Assembly: GCA_007694005.1 (NCBI GenBank)
Contig: RECN01000100.1
Coordinates: 62,001-126,000 of the forward strand
Source: Spirochaetaceae bacterium
GTDB lineage: Bacteria; Spirochaetota; Spirochaetia; DSM-27196; SKKC01
Reading direction: 5' to 3'
Length of the DNA stretch: 64,000 nt
Positions 39,174 to 49,682 of the stretch are shown piece after piece. Made by a program: the position numbers and the translations under genes. The stretch's first letter is position 1; each line of letters starts with the position of its first letter. The notes under the pieces were generated by a model, which saw nothing but the letters and a program-made list of their open reading frames with translations, searched no databases and was not told the DNA's origin.

Positions 39174-39202
39174 ATCGCATCCTCCGTTTTTCCTGTGCGT
39201 GG

Positions 39203-39919
39203 TCACCAGGGCCACGCGGCTCCCGTGTGGTCGAAGTAGATTGACTCGTAGTCTGCGGCATCACCTGTAATGACCGATACGACATCCGCGGCAGCCTCCA
39301 CCGGAGTCAGATCGGCAGCCGGCCCTCCCATATCGGTCTGAATCCACCCGGGATGTACCGCCAGCACGGTGAAGCCCCGCGGAGAGAGATTATTGTGCAG
39401 TAACTTCGTAGCCATATTCGCAGCGCTTTTGGACATGCAGTAGGCGAACTCGCGATCCCGCGTGCATGCACCAATGCTGCCTGCCTCCGAGGTAATGTTC
39501 ACGATGCGCTTGTATGCTCCCACCTCTAACAGCTCGAGAAATGCCTGAGTTACACGCAGCAGTCCGAACGCATTGACCGCCATTGTCGCCTCGAGGTGGC
39601 CGTCACCGAAATCAAGCTGTTCGAAGGGAACACGTTCGCCTTCAAGATGCACCCCGGCGTTATTAACAAGCAGATCAAGCGTGTCGGTGTGTCGTTTGAC
39701 CTCAGTCACCGCAGCGCGAACGGATGCCGGGTCGGATACATCGATCTTCACCGCACACAGCCGTTCACCGTACCGCTCCTGCAGATCACTGAGCCCGGTC
39801 GCCGAGCTCAGGTATCCGGCGAAGACACGGTGCCCCTGCTCAAGGAACAGCTCGCTTAAAGCGAGCCCAAGACCCCGACTCGCGCCGGTAATAAAAACGG
39901 TGTCGTAGGATTCATTCAT
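39203..39919 (-). CDS. SDR-family oxidoreductase
   Basis: VFITGASRGLGLALSELFLEQG; NNAGVHLEGERV; YCMSKSAANMATK. Confidence 0.9.
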   Translation of the reverse strand: MNESYDTVFITGASRGLGLALSELFLEQGHRVFAGYLSSATGLSDLQERYGERLCAVKIDVSDPASVRAAVTEVKRHTDTLDLLVNNAGVHLEGERVPFEQLDFGDGHLEATMAVNAFGLLRVTQAFLELLEVGAYKRIVNITSEAGSIGACTRDREFAYCMSKSAANMATKLLHNNLSPRGFTVLAVHPGWIQTDMGGPAADLTPVEAAADVVSVITGDAADYESIYFDHTGAAWPW

Positions 39920-39975
39920 GGTTTTCCCTTATGCCTTCCGCTGACGACGTGCCGTCCATCATAACAGTTCATGCT

Positions 39976-41193
39976 TTACGAAGGCGATCGTAGCACCTTC
40001 GACCGAAAAAACGGCAGCAGCAGGATCGCGAGTATGAGCGCAGCTCCGGTTCCCTGAAAGAAGCGGTCGATGGTTCCGGTATCGACCGCAAACCCCGCAA
40101 GGGCAGGATAGAACCCTGAGCCGACAAGGTTGGCCAGGGGTATCACCAGGCTGACAACGACGTTGCGCGTCTGCGGCGGGCCAATCTCCAGCATTGCAGT
40201 AATAGCGGCGGGAAAGAAGGCACTGATAACCGCCGGCTGCAACAGGACCGCCAGCGCAAGGAACGGACCGTCTGCGACGGTGAGAAGAATGGTGAATATA
40301 CCGGTAAGGAGAAATATCCCGGCGACGGTGCGGCGAAATCCGAAGCGGTCGGTAAGCACCCCTGAAAGAAAAATCATTGCAATGCCCGAAATACGGGAAG
40401 CCCCTATGAGACTGTTGGCAAGCTGCTGATCCATGCCGCGGAAGCTGATGAGATAGGTTGGAAGGACTGCAAACATTCCGATCGCGGCCGAAGCGGCGAG
40501 CACGAAGAACAGGATTATGAGCCAGAACCGTGCAATCCGAAATATCGTCTTGAGATTCTCAAAATGCGGAGCCTCGCCGTAGACAAAACCAGCACTGCCG
40601 CGCAGAAAATAGCCTATGCCCGCGGCTGCGCTGACCACCCCCGTTGCCGAAACCACTCCCCGCCACCCGACAAGCGGAAGCAAGACGGCAGCTACAATCG
40701 GTGCGAGAACAAAACTGACCGACGGACCAATCTCGTGAATCGCGAATCCCATTCCGCGTCTCGCAAACGGGGTAATCTCTGAAACAATCGAGAGACCCGA
40801 CGGGGCGTACAATCCCGCCGACGCCCCGACGAGCAGTGCACCGGCGTGCAGCACCCCCACTGTTGGAGCAAGCGCCGCGATCTGCATACCGACGCCAACG
40901 CCGAAGGCCGACAGAGCGACAATCCGCCTGTGCCGCACCCGTGTGGAGACAAACCCGCTTGCAAGCATGGCCACCGCGTATCCGACCGCGATCGTCGTGA
41001 AGATCCGTGTCGCCCGCGCGGCGGTCAGCGAGAGATCAAGCTGAATCGAGACGAGGAGCGGGGAGAACAGAAGCCGGGGGAAAAATATGCTGAACACCAT
41101 GACGACGATGGCGGCCAGACCGGGCACGGCCGGTCGGAACGCATCATTCGCTGGTGAAAGGGATTCAGGAGAGCTCATAGAAGCTCTGACCAT
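39976..41193 (-). CDS. MFS transporter
   Basis: ORF 405 aa, 12-TM pattern. Confidence 0.85.
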   Translation of the reverse strand: MVRASMSSPESLSPANDAFRPAVPGLAAIVVMVFSIFFPRLLFSPLLVSIQLDLSLTAARATRIFTTIAVGYAVAMLASGFVSTRVRHRRIVALSAFGVGVGMQIAALAPTVGVLHAGALLVGASAGLYAPSGLSIVSEITPFARRGMGFAIHEIGPSVSFVLAPIVAAVLLPLVGWRGVVSATGVVSAAAGIGYFLRGSAGFVYGEAPHFENLKTIFRIARFWLIILFFVLAASAAIGMFAVLPTYLISFRGMDQQLANSLIGASRISGIAMIFLSGVLTDRFGFRRTVAGIFLLTGIFTILLTVADGPFLALAVLLQPAVISAFFPAAITAMLEIGPPQTRNVVVSLVIPLANLVGSGFYPALAGFAVDTGTIDRFFQGTGAALILAILLLPFFRSKVLRSPS

Positions 41194-41267
41194 AATTCAA
41201 GCGCGCAGCCTGCGCAAGGCGATGCTATTTCCGTTTCGGGAATCATCCAACCGGAATGTCGCTTTCG

Positions 41268-43898
41268 CTACCTCGCAACACGCAGCTGCACGCCGGCCTG
41301 TATCTCCACCGGCCTGGAGAACGTGACTACGCCATCAGCCCAGGTAAAGGTCGGCGATTCTTCAGCTATGCTGACTCCACGAGGCTTGTGCTCAAGGAAC
41401 GGAAGTGCAATGCGATTGACCGTAACCTTCCCTTCGTTGACTCCAAGCGACACGGCTTCGTCGCTTACGTGAAACGCTCCCCATGCTGATTCGACCGACC
41501 AGAAACTCGAGAAAGCCGATCCGTCGTGGAAGATCGGGTTGAACCGCAGCTCGCCCGTGGACATATTGCAATCAAAACCGGAGAACGTCAGAAGGAGTGC
41601 GTAGGATGCCATTGAACGCGCGTAATTGCTGCCACATTCGATTTCGTTCCACGGGTTTCTTCTCTCGCCATCGTAACGGTCACGTACGGCACGCACAAGC
41701 TGCAGGCCTTCCTCCACGAGTCCTTCCTGTATCATATGGCATGCCACCTGATACTCGAACCCGTGCATTGTTTCCTCTGCATACACGACGGGAACATAGG
41801 GCTTGTAGGTACCTTCAGGCCATTCGCATATCACGGTACCTGCCTCGTCATTCAGGCAGAAGGTTCGACACGGGTTAAAAGTGTGACGCATCGATGTCTT
41901 GTGATTGTACCGGAAGATCGAACTCAGAGCGGTTCGTGTCTGCTCGCGATCAAGGACTTCCCCGAGACCAAGAAGATTCGCGTGCCATTGACCCAGGACC
42001 TGGTCGATAGCCGAGCCCTCGGCAATCTGATACTTGATCTCACCGTGCTCCTCATCCCAGTACGCATCGAGGATATCACCTCCCTTCAGCACCGTATCGC
42101 CGGGATGCCGGTGGGCTTCGAGGATAGCTCTGTCGTTCAGATCCACTTTCTGATGATAATATTCGCCGTTGAACAGTTCACGATCGGTCCAGAGCTTTCC
42201 ACGGGTAAAGATATCCCGGTACAGGGTCGCCGCGTCGTCATCGCCGATCTGGTCGGCCATGATCGCACCGGCCTTCAGACCGGCAAGATACAGGCTGTTA
42301 AGCCAGGAGTTCGCACCGAAGAGCTCCATGTCGAGGGTATGATGCTGGCGCCCGTCTATGACACCACGCTTCCCGGGATCCCATTGATCTTCGTTCGATT
42401 CGGCCCACGCGAACTCGATCGCACGTTTCACCCCCGGCCATACGTTCGACAACCACTCGTTGTTACCGCTGATCTTCCACTCACGATAGGTTTTCAGGAC
42501 CGCTCCGTACTGCCCATCCACACAGGCCCGGAACCCCCATTTTGGAGAGCCGACCGGAAGCATCAGCCGGAACTCCAGCTTGCCGTCCTCGCGCAGATTA
42601 TGGTTGAACTCAAGGTCGCGCATCGATCGTTCAAGTTTCGGGAACAGATACGGCAACGCATACGCGTAGTTCCAGACGTGGGTGCACGAGCCTTCGCAAC
42701 ACCCTTCCTGCTGGTCACAGCCTTCAAACCCGTAGAACGACCCGTCGGTCAACCGGAGGGTCGTCGGCGTTTTGAGAATCGAAATGTTCGCCGAGATCGC
42801 ATCGATCACCTCCGCCGGTAACGAGGAAGCGAACAGCGTATCCTTGAAGGCCTTCGTTCTCGCGTAAAGTTCTGTCCAACGGGATAACGCGTATGAGGCA
42901 ACTTCAGTGGCGTCCCGAAACACGGTCGCATAGTAGTTACGCCAGGTCTGGACCGTCGAGTCACACTCTGCTTTCGGGTCGCAGCCGCAGCTGTCACCGG
43001 ACCAGTAGTTGTAGCAGTTCGGGTAATGCCAGGCGATTACAAACCGCAACCGACCCTCGGCTCCAGGACGCAGTCGAACGTGGCGCGCCAGTGTCGCCGT
43101 GTCCTGCACGTCGGTCGTGTTTTCATGGTCGTATTTCCTGTTTACGAACCGGCCAGGTTTGACGAAGTCCCTCCAGTATACCCCGAGGCCATCAAACCAC
43201 CGTCCGCGGTACCAATACTGCTGAAAGCTCACGTCAGATTCCAGTCCGCTGTCCGAGCCGATCGATAGTCCTCCGTAACTCGGATGCCCGATAGCAGTCT
43301 TTGGTGAAGCCAGCGTGATAATCGTGGAATCGTCGCTGCGAGCAAGATCATGGCGGGAGTTATCGGCTTCAGCCGGATTACAGATGGTTCCGGCCACCGT
43401 GTAGTCAATAACATCGTCTGTCGTATTCGTGACCCGTATTTCGAAGAACGCAGCCGGAATCGAGGAGTTTCTATCATCAAGCGGAATGAACGGATTAAAA
43501 GCCTCAAGCTCGACCTTGCCAGGGAACGAGTCATCAATATACCTGATCAGTGCGAAGGGGAACTCGCCGACAAACTCCGTTTCTCTGAAATGAGGGACAC
43601 CGGCCAGATTCTCCCTTCGGGGCCCGTACCCGAAACCAGTTTTCTCTTTTCCCGTCAACTCGCCGACGTAGGGAACAGCAAGATCACCGTGGAGGACACG
43701 CGCATCGATAGTGGCATCATTTCGTTCCGCCTTTATGGCGAAATGACTCAATCCATTGACCGAGCCTTTGTTCGGCCGGTTGAAGATCTCCCAGTCCTTG
43801 AGGCGGCCATCGCCACCGAGGCCGATACAGCCCGAACCGATTCCGCCGAGCGGAAATGAAATCTCTCTGGTCTTCGTACCTTTATATGTAAAGCTCAT
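41268..43898 (-). CDS. GH116 family glycoside hydrolase (beta-glucosidase/GBA2-like)
   Basis: ORF 876 aa; EGCCEGSCTHVWNYAYALPYLFPKLERSMRDLEF; HTLDMELFGANSWLNSLYLAGLKA. Confidence 0.9.
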   Translation of the reverse strand: MSFTYKGTKTREISFPLGGIGSGCIGLGGDGRLKDWEIFNRPNKGSVNGLSHFAIKAERNDATIDARVLHGDLAVPYVGELTGKEKTGFGYGPRRENLAGVPHFRETEFVGEFPFALIRYIDDSFPGKVELEAFNPFIPLDDRNSSIPAAFFEIRVTNTTDDVIDYTVAGTICNPAEADNSRHDLARSDDSTIITLASPKTAIGHPSYGGLSIGSDSGLESDVSFQQYWYRGRWFDGLGVYWRDFVKPGRFVNRKYDHENTTDVQDTATLARHVRLRPGAEGRLRFVIAWHYPNCYNYWSGDSCGCDPKAECDSTVQTWRNYYATVFRDATEVASYALSRWTELYARTKAFKDTLFASSLPAEVIDAISANISILKTPTTLRLTDGSFYGFEGCDQQEGCCEGSCTHVWNYAYALPYLFPKLERSMRDLEFNHNLREDGKLEFRLMLPVGSPKWGFRACVDGQYGAVLKTYREWKISGNNEWLSNVWPGVKRAIEFAWAESNEDQWDPGKRGVIDGRQHHTLDMELFGANSWLNSLYLAGLKAGAIMADQIGDDDAATLYRDIFTRGKLWTDRELFNGEYYHQKVDLNDRAILEAHRHPGDTVLKGGDILDAYWDEEHGEIKYQIAEGSAIDQVLGQWHANLLGLGEVLDREQTRTALSSIFRYNHKTSMRHTFNPCRTFCLNDEAGTVICEWPEGTYKPYVPVVYAEETMHGFEYQVACHMIQEGLVEEGLQLVRAVRDRYDGERRNPWNEIECGSNYARSMASYALLLTFSGFDCNMSTGELRFNPIFHDGSAFSSFWSVESAWGAFHVSDEAVSLGVNEGKVTVNRIALPFLEHKPRGVSIAEESPTFTWADGVVTFSRPVEIQAGVQLRVAR

Positions 43899-44011
43899 GT
43901 CATGTATTCCTTTTGAGTTCTGCCAATCTACCAGTTTCGTAGGGGAAGATCAGGGAAAACAATGGACCGACCCACCACGAACTACCATTGTAACGATCTA
44001 CCCCTCCATCT

Positions 44012-46183
44012 ATGCTGCTCGGACATATGTCGCGTACTAACAGCAGCCTTGACCGTGCAAAGACCTTACTGAATCACTGGGCGGATGCCACCGAGACATA
44101 CTGGCAGGAAACCGCTGTCGACCCTCTCATGGGGTGTTACGGTTCGGGATACGATCACTGGGGAGTGCAGTCGAATCTCAATTATGCGGCGACTATGGCT
44201 ACGCTCGCGCGTTGGGGAGATCAGGATCGTTCCGGACATCTCCGCGGCCGGGCGCTCGCGGCGCTTCGGCACGCCATGGCCACCCATAAAACCGGCTCCC
44301 GGCCAGGTACCGACGGCAAGCAGTGGGGTAACAGCTGGATCAGTATGCTCGGCATCGAGCGGGCCATGCACGGTCTCTCCCACCTGAGCGACGATTTCGG
44401 GCAGTCGGATCACGACGCTCTGAAACGGCTCCTGGTCAGTGAGGCCGACAGTCTTCTGACCCCGACTCGCCGGGGATATGAGGGCGTGTGTGCGGGTAAG
44501 TGGAACCACGACGGCATGAACAATCCGGAGTCAAACATATGGGCCGGTTGTCTGCTGCATCGGGTATCCTGTCTGTATCCGGAATCGCAACAGGCCGGAC
44601 AGTGGCGCGAACAGGCCACACGGTTTTTAATCAACGGTGTTTCTCTCAGCTCAGACGCACACGATCAGACAATAATAGACGGACGGAGTATTGCCGAGTG
44701 GCACGTCGGTGCCAACTTCTTCGACAACTTTGCACTCGATCACCAGGGCTATCTGAACGTCGGGTACATGGTCATCTGTCTGAGCAACGCCGCAATCCTG
44801 CACTTTGATCTGAAGCAGATGGGGCAGCAGCCACCCGTTGCGCTGTATCACCACCTGGCCGATCTGTGGGCCGTCCTGCGTCGATTCATGTTCGCCGACG
44901 GCCGCCTGGCACGCATTGGAGGCGACACGCGTGTGCGCTACAGCTACTGTCAGGAGTATCTCTTGCCTTCGCTCCTGCTCGCGGCAGATGCCCTGCACGA
45001 CACCGACGCTCTGGAGCTGGCATCAAAGCAGATTGCGCTCATGGAAGCCGAGGCGTCTGAGAAAGACGGACTGTTCTACGGTGATCGCCTGGAATGGTTG
45101 CGGGTAAACAATCCACATTATTACGCGCGGCTGGAGTCTGACCGGGCGTGTGTACTCGCAATGTTTCTGAACTATCTTCCGCTGGTACGCGCCGAGGAGC
45201 CGTCCGACGGGACCTTTGAAGAATCAGTAGCGGGAACCTGGGAAGAAGCTGAACACGGAGCGGTAATGCACCGCAGCCCGACACGCATTGCATCCTTCGC
45301 ATGGAGGGCCCACGGGCTCACACAGGGTCTCTGCCTCTCGCCTCAGGATAGCAGTCTCGCCGAATGGGAACACAATCTCTGTCCGGTCGTACGTTTTCTT
45401 GGTGACGACGGATCAACGGTGCATCGTCGATTACTGACGTCTACGCAACAAACCATTCCCGGAGGCTTCGTGACTTGCGGATCCGTCATGGAAGGTGTCG
45501 ATGTCAGCCTGCCGGAAGCAGCCAGGTGCACCGATCAGGCGTGTACCCACATCGCCTTCGCAGCCCTGCCCGACGGGCATACCTGCCTGTGCATACAGTA
45601 CGTGGTAGCGGCAACAGATCGCACGGTCTACATTAGTCATGTTCAGGATCTTCACTGTGCCGTCCCGAATGATATTTTCAACGGCAACAAACGAAGCCTG
45701 TATAGCGACACTGGACACACAGAGGTAAAGTCCCCGCCCGCCCGGGACGAAATCCTGACCGTTCACAGTTCATGGCTCAACGTCGACGATACTCTGGGAA
45801 TCGTGACGCTTCATGGCGGAGACCAGTTTATCGTGGACCGGAGTTCGCAGCGACGCGAGGGCGGCTACCGATCACTCTTTGTCGAGGAGATCTGTCTGCA
45901 CCAGGACCGTAGCGTTCGGCGTTGTGAACCGGGAGAAGTTCTCGTCGACGCGGGTTTCGCGGTGATCTCCGGAGCGACTGCCAAAGAGACGCGGAACGCG
46001 CGGGGAGGCTCGATCAAGCACGATGCTGCAGGCATTCGGGCGGTCTGGGTCGTCGGCATGGATGGGACGCGGTACGAGTTCTGGGCCAATTTTGGCGAAC
46101 ATGCACAGACAATCACGATTGGAGAAGAGTCCGTAGAACTGTCGTGTGGCGTCGCCACCCTGCATTCTGTCGGAGCTCTGTAA
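44012..46183 (+). CDS. Large putative polysaccharide lyase-like protein (heparinase II/III-like architecture, family unassigned)
   Basis: ORF 723 aa; N-terminal helical repeats (YDHWGVQSNLNYAATMATLARWG...NNPESNIWAGCLLHRVSCLYP), C-terminal beta-rich half; inside a glycan cluster. Confidence 0.45.
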   Translation: MLLGHMSRTNSSLDRAKTLLNHWADATETYWQETAVDPLMGCYGSGYDHWGVQSNLNYAATMATLARWGDQDRSGHLRGRALAALRHAMATHKTGSRPGTDGKQWGNSWISMLGIERAMHGLSHLSDDFGQSDHDALKRLLVSEADSLLTPTRRGYEGVCAGKWNHDGMNNPESNIWAGCLLHRVSCLYPESQQAGQWREQATRFLINGVSLSSDAHDQTIIDGRSIAEWHVGANFFDNFALDHQGYLNVGYMVICLSNAAILHFDLKQMGQQPPVALYHHLADLWAVLRRFMFADGRLARIGGDTRVRYSYCQEYLLPSLLLAADALHDTDALELASKQIALMEAEASEKDGLFYGDRLEWLRVNNPHYYARLESDRACVLAMFLNYLPLVRAEEPSDGTFEESVAGTWEEAEHGAVMHRSPTRIASFAWRAHGLTQGLCLSPQDSSLAEWEHNLCPVVRFLGDDGSTVHRRLLTSTQQTIPGGFVTCGSVMEGVDVSLPEAARCTDQACTHIAFAALPDGHTCLCIQYVVAATDRTVYISHVQDLHCAVPNDIFNGNKRSLYSDTGHTEVKSPPARDEILTVHSSWLNVDDTLGIVTLHGGDQFIVDRSSQRREGGYRSLFVEEICLHQDRSVRRCEPGEVLVDAGFAVISGATAKETRNARGGSIKHDAAGIRAVWVVGMDGTRYEFWANFGEHAQTITIGEESVELSCGVATLHSVGAL

Positions 46184-46203
46184 AAAACAGAAAAGGAGAA
46201 TCA

Positions 46204-46887
46204 ATGGAACTTAAGCTGATCGCCGACATTTCATTCTCGGACACGCTGGGTCTCGATGTATACCTGCCGGACGCCCAGGCGCATCCAGGCGCGCGCCCCC
46301 TGATCATGTGGGTACACGGCGGAGGATTTCGACCGGGACCGGGAGACGACAAGTCCCAGTCCTACATCGTGACACTATCGATTGAGTTCGCAAAACGCGG
46401 ATACGTGTGCGTATCACCGGATTACCGAGTGCGGGATAAATCATCCAATGATCGTGCGGGAATGATCGCAGACGCGGTACAGGACGTCGATGCGGCTCTA
46501 TCCTGGATTCGCGAGCGCACAGACGAGTATGGGATCGACAGGCACAACACCTTTCTCGCCGGCGGATCTGCCGGTGGGATTACCGCGACGATCCTCGGTT
46601 ATACTTCCGCGAGGCAGCTGAACGGTTTGATCAACCTGTGGGGCAACCCTGCGCCGGAGCTGACTGAGTCGTTCACATACCCGGAACGGCCCCCCTACTT
46701 CTCGGTTCACGGCACGGCGGACAAACTTATCCCGTACGAGAACGGACCTGCACTGCTCAAGAACCTGCACGAACACGGTATTGAGGCGGAACTGTTGACG
46801 ATTCCGGACGGACCTCATACACCTATGAGACACAGAGAAGAGATCATTGAAGGGATTCAACGGTTTATCGATCGTCACTCCCGATAG
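46204..46887 (+). CDS. Alpha/beta hydrolase (carbohydrate esterase/BD-FAE-like)
   Basis: LIMWVHGGGFRPGPGDDKSQSY oxyanion motif; NTFLAGGSAGGITATILGY GxSxG; GPHTPM. Confidence 0.88.
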   Translation: MELKLIADISFSDTLGLDVYLPDAQAHPGARPLIMWVHGGGFRPGPGDDKSQSYIVTLSIEFAKRGYVCVSPDYRVRDKSSNDRAGMIADAVQDVDAALSWIRERTDEYGIDRHNTFLAGGSAGGITATILGYTSARQLNGLINLWGNPAPELTESFTYPERPPYFSVHGTADKLIPYENGPALLKNLHEHGIEAELLTIPDGPHTPMRHREEIIEGIQRFIDRHSR

Positions 46888-47019
46888 ACCATATAAGAGA
46901 GAGCCCCGTCGCGAACACAACGCGATAGTCCCGACACGCTGACGTGGGCGGCCTCATTGTGATCATAGCGTTGCATACCATACTATGGACAACACAGTCA
47001 GATAATTCTGGAGTAAACG

Positions 47020-48240
47020 ATGTCATTCTCGGTACACAAAGCGGACTGGAGAGAGCAGATACTGTCTCTTCCGGTATTCGATACACATACCCACATGAAC
47101 AAACCCGGCGTGCCGGTTGCTGCGCAGAATGTTTGGGATATTGTCGAGTATTTCTGGTTCCGACAGGAACTGGAGTCAGTCGGCTATCCGAAACGCGTCA
47201 ATGAGCCGTCAGAGTCCGAGCGCATCGACAGCTTTGTTGAAGCGTTTTCTCGGACGAGGAACACGACCTGGGCACAGATCGTCCGGGAAGTATTCCGTTC
47301 CCTGTACGGCATAGAGCTATCCGATGGAGCAAGCGTACGCCGGGCAGACGAGGCGGTACGGGCGACGGGAGTGGACGCGACCTGGCCTCGGCAAGTCGTG
47401 GACAGACTGAACATCCGGCGAATCGCCACAAACATCGAGAGCGATGTCGACTATCCTGATTTACCGGGAGTCGGAGCTGCGGTACCGCTCTGGGAAGGAT
47501 ACGAGACCTGGATAACGCGGCTGTGCGACCTTGATGATCCGCGTACAGTGGGCGAAGAGGCTATCGCAGCGGTGCGGCAGGACGTTGCCGGAATCGCCGA
47601 GCGTGGATATCGCGGCATGCGGGTCCATGTTCACCCGTTTGAGCGAGGCTCACAGGAAGCGAATCTCGCGGCTGTGCTTCACGGGGATCAGCTGCCATCG
47701 CGAAAGATCGATGAATCGGAAGCCCACGCCTTTCTCGCACACACCATTCTGCGGGCCCTGAGCGAGCAAAGCGGTATGTTTGCCCAGTTGTTTGTTGGTA
47801 TTACACCCCTGCCCGGCACTGGAGAAATGATGGGTGTCGGCAACTCCCATACGATTCCCGGACTCTACCCGCTGTTTCGGAGATACGATTGCGACTTCGA
47901 ACTGGTCGCAGGTGCGCCCCGACTCAACATGGATATCGTCCAGGTTTCCCGTATCTATCCGAATGTCCACGCCGGGGGGCTCTGGTGGTATAACTTCCGC
48001 ACAAGCACCTACCTCGAAACGCTGCAGGCTCGTCTCGAAGCGGTTCCCGCAGAAAAGAGTGTAATCCTGGCCAGTGACGGACGCTGCATCGAATGGTGTT
48101 ACGCCAAGACACTGCTGGTAAAAAACCTGCTTGCGGATTTTTTGTATGCGCACATTGAAGCAGAACGTATAGACCGGGCTGACGCGTTGTGGGTCGCACA
48201 GGAGTGGCTTTTCGACGCGGCGCAAAGACGATACGTGTAA
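47020..48240 (+). CDS. Amidohydrolase-superfamily protein, uronate-isomerase-like
   Basis: LPVFDTHTHMNKPG; VHAGGLWWYNFRTSTYLETLQARLEAVPAEKSVILASDGRCIEWCYAK. Confidence 0.75.
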   Translation: MSFSVHKADWREQILSLPVFDTHTHMNKPGVPVAAQNVWDIVEYFWFRQELESVGYPKRVNEPSESERIDSFVEAFSRTRNTTWAQIVREVFRSLYGIELSDGASVRRADEAVRATGVDATWPRQVVDRLNIRRIATNIESDVDYPDLPGVGAAVPLWEGYETWITRLCDLDDPRTVGEEAIAAVRQDVAGIAERGYRGMRVHVHPFERGSQEANLAAVLHGDQLPSRKIDESEAHAFLAHTILRALSEQSGMFAQLFVGITPLPGTGEMMGVGNSHTIPGLYPLFRRYDCDFELVAGAPRLNMDIVQVSRIYPNVHAGGLWWYNFRTSTYLETLQARLEAVPAEKSVILASDGRCIEWCYAKTLLVKNLLADFLYAHIEAERIDRADALWVAQEWLFDAAQRRYV

Positions 48241-48266
48241 TTCCGAACCCCGAGAAAGGATCTGAC

Positions 48267-49682
48267 ATGCGACCAAATATTCTGTTTTTGATGAGTGATG
48301 AACACCGCTCCGATGTTGCCGGCTACGCAGGAAACGACGTCGTACAGACGCCGACGCTCGACTTCCTTGCTGAGACTGGTGTTGTGTTCCGAAACGCGTA
48401 CACTGCGTCCCCGATCTGCATCCCGGGCAGGCAGGCGCTTATGTCCGGACAGTTGCCGATGACCTGCGGGTGTCACCGCTTTGGCGACGATCTGGCACCG
48501 AACTCAATGACCTTTGCCCGCAGGTTTGCTCAATACGCCTACAACACTGCGTGCGCGGGAAAACTGCACCACACGGGTGTGGACCAGATGCAGGGCTGGA
48601 CTGAAAGAATCGGATCTAACATGCACACGACCGATCGGTACATCGACGGGAAAGTGGAAAGTGAGTTTGCGAAGTACACGCCTGAGCCCGGAACCGGCAA
48701 GTGGAGTAATCAGAAGGAAATCGATCGGGCCGGGGTTGGAGGGAGTGTCAACGCGATCGCCGACGAGTACTCGCTTCTCGGCGCAGAGCACTATCTCAGC
48801 CGCTACTTCGCCGATCCATATTATGACAGGCCTGCATCACACCGCCCCCTGCTCTTCAAGCTGAGTCTCACGCAACCGCACTACGCGTTCAAGACCGACG
48901 AAGCGAAGTTCAACTACTATCTGAACCGTGTCCCTATTTACCAGGAGTCGCGGGCTGATCATCCCGTGTTGTCACGCACACAGGCAGGGCCGGATGTCGA
49001 AGCCACACCGCGAGATATACGTCGCGCGACGGCAGCCTACTATGGGATGGTCGAAACCGTCGACGAACAGTACGGGCAGCTGCTCGACCACCTCCAGCAG
49101 CTCGGTCAGGACATTGACGACTGGATCATTGTGTACACCTCCGACCACGGCGAGATGCTCGGAGAGCACGGTATCTGGGAAAAGACCCAGTTCTACGAAG
49201 GCAGCGCCCGCGTCCCACTTATCATACGCTGGCCGAAGGCCTTCGCCGGCGGCACGGTCGTAGACGAAAACGTGAATCTCTGTGACCTCTTCGCCACACT
49301 CTGTGACATGGCGGACATCCCGGTTCCAGACGGACGCGACAGCCGCTCGCTCGTTCCCCTCATGAACGGCGACACATCAGGCTGGGACAACGAGACGGTC
49401 TCGGCCTTTCGAGAGGACAGGGTGATGATCAAGCACGACGCGCTGAAATACTGCTCGTACGGCCCGGACATCCCTGAGGTGCTTTTCGATCTCGAGAAAG
49501 ACCCGAAAGAACACACGAACGTCATCGACGATGCACAATACGCTGAAGCGGTACAGCGTTTCCGGACGCGTCGCGACGAACTCGGATACGGCCCTGAAGG
49601 AGCCGCCGGGTATACGGGTGCGGGGTATCAGTCCGACAGACCAAGCGAATGTACGACCGCATACTCAATCGACGGCACATAG
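48267..49682 (+). CDS. Formylglycine-dependent sulfatase (S1 type)
   Basis: MRPNILFLMSDEHRSDVAGYAGN...TASPICIPGRQALMSGQ (C-x-P-x-R); YTSDHGEMLGEHGIWEKTQFYE. Confidence 0.92.
   Translation: MRPNILFLMSDEHRSDVAGYAGNDVVQTPTLDFLAETGVVFRNAYTASPICIPGRQALMSGQLPMTCGCHRFGDDLAPNSMTFARRFAQYAYNTACAGKLHHTGVDQMQGWTERIGSNMHTTDRYIDGKVESEFAKYTPEPGTGKWSNQKEIDRAGVGGSVNAIADEYSLLGAEHYLSRYFADPYYDRPASHRPLLFKLSLTQPHYAFKTDEAKFNYYLNRVPIYQESRADHPVLSRTQAGPDVEATPRDIRRATAAYYGMVETVDEQYGQLLDHLQQLGQDIDDWIIVYTSDHGEMLGEHGIWEKTQFYEGSARVPLIIRWPKAFAGGTVVDENVNLCDLFATLCDMADIPVPDGRDSRSLVPLMNGDTSGWDNETVSAFREDRVMIKHDALKYCSYGPDIPEVLFDLEKDPKEHTNVIDDAQYAEAVQRFRTRRDELGYGPEGAAGYTGAGYQSDRPSECTTAYSIDGT

Noticed and set aside
41736-42821. 361-aa plus-strand ORF antisense to GH116
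   Set aside because: Shadow ORF; GH116 motifs are on the opposite strand.
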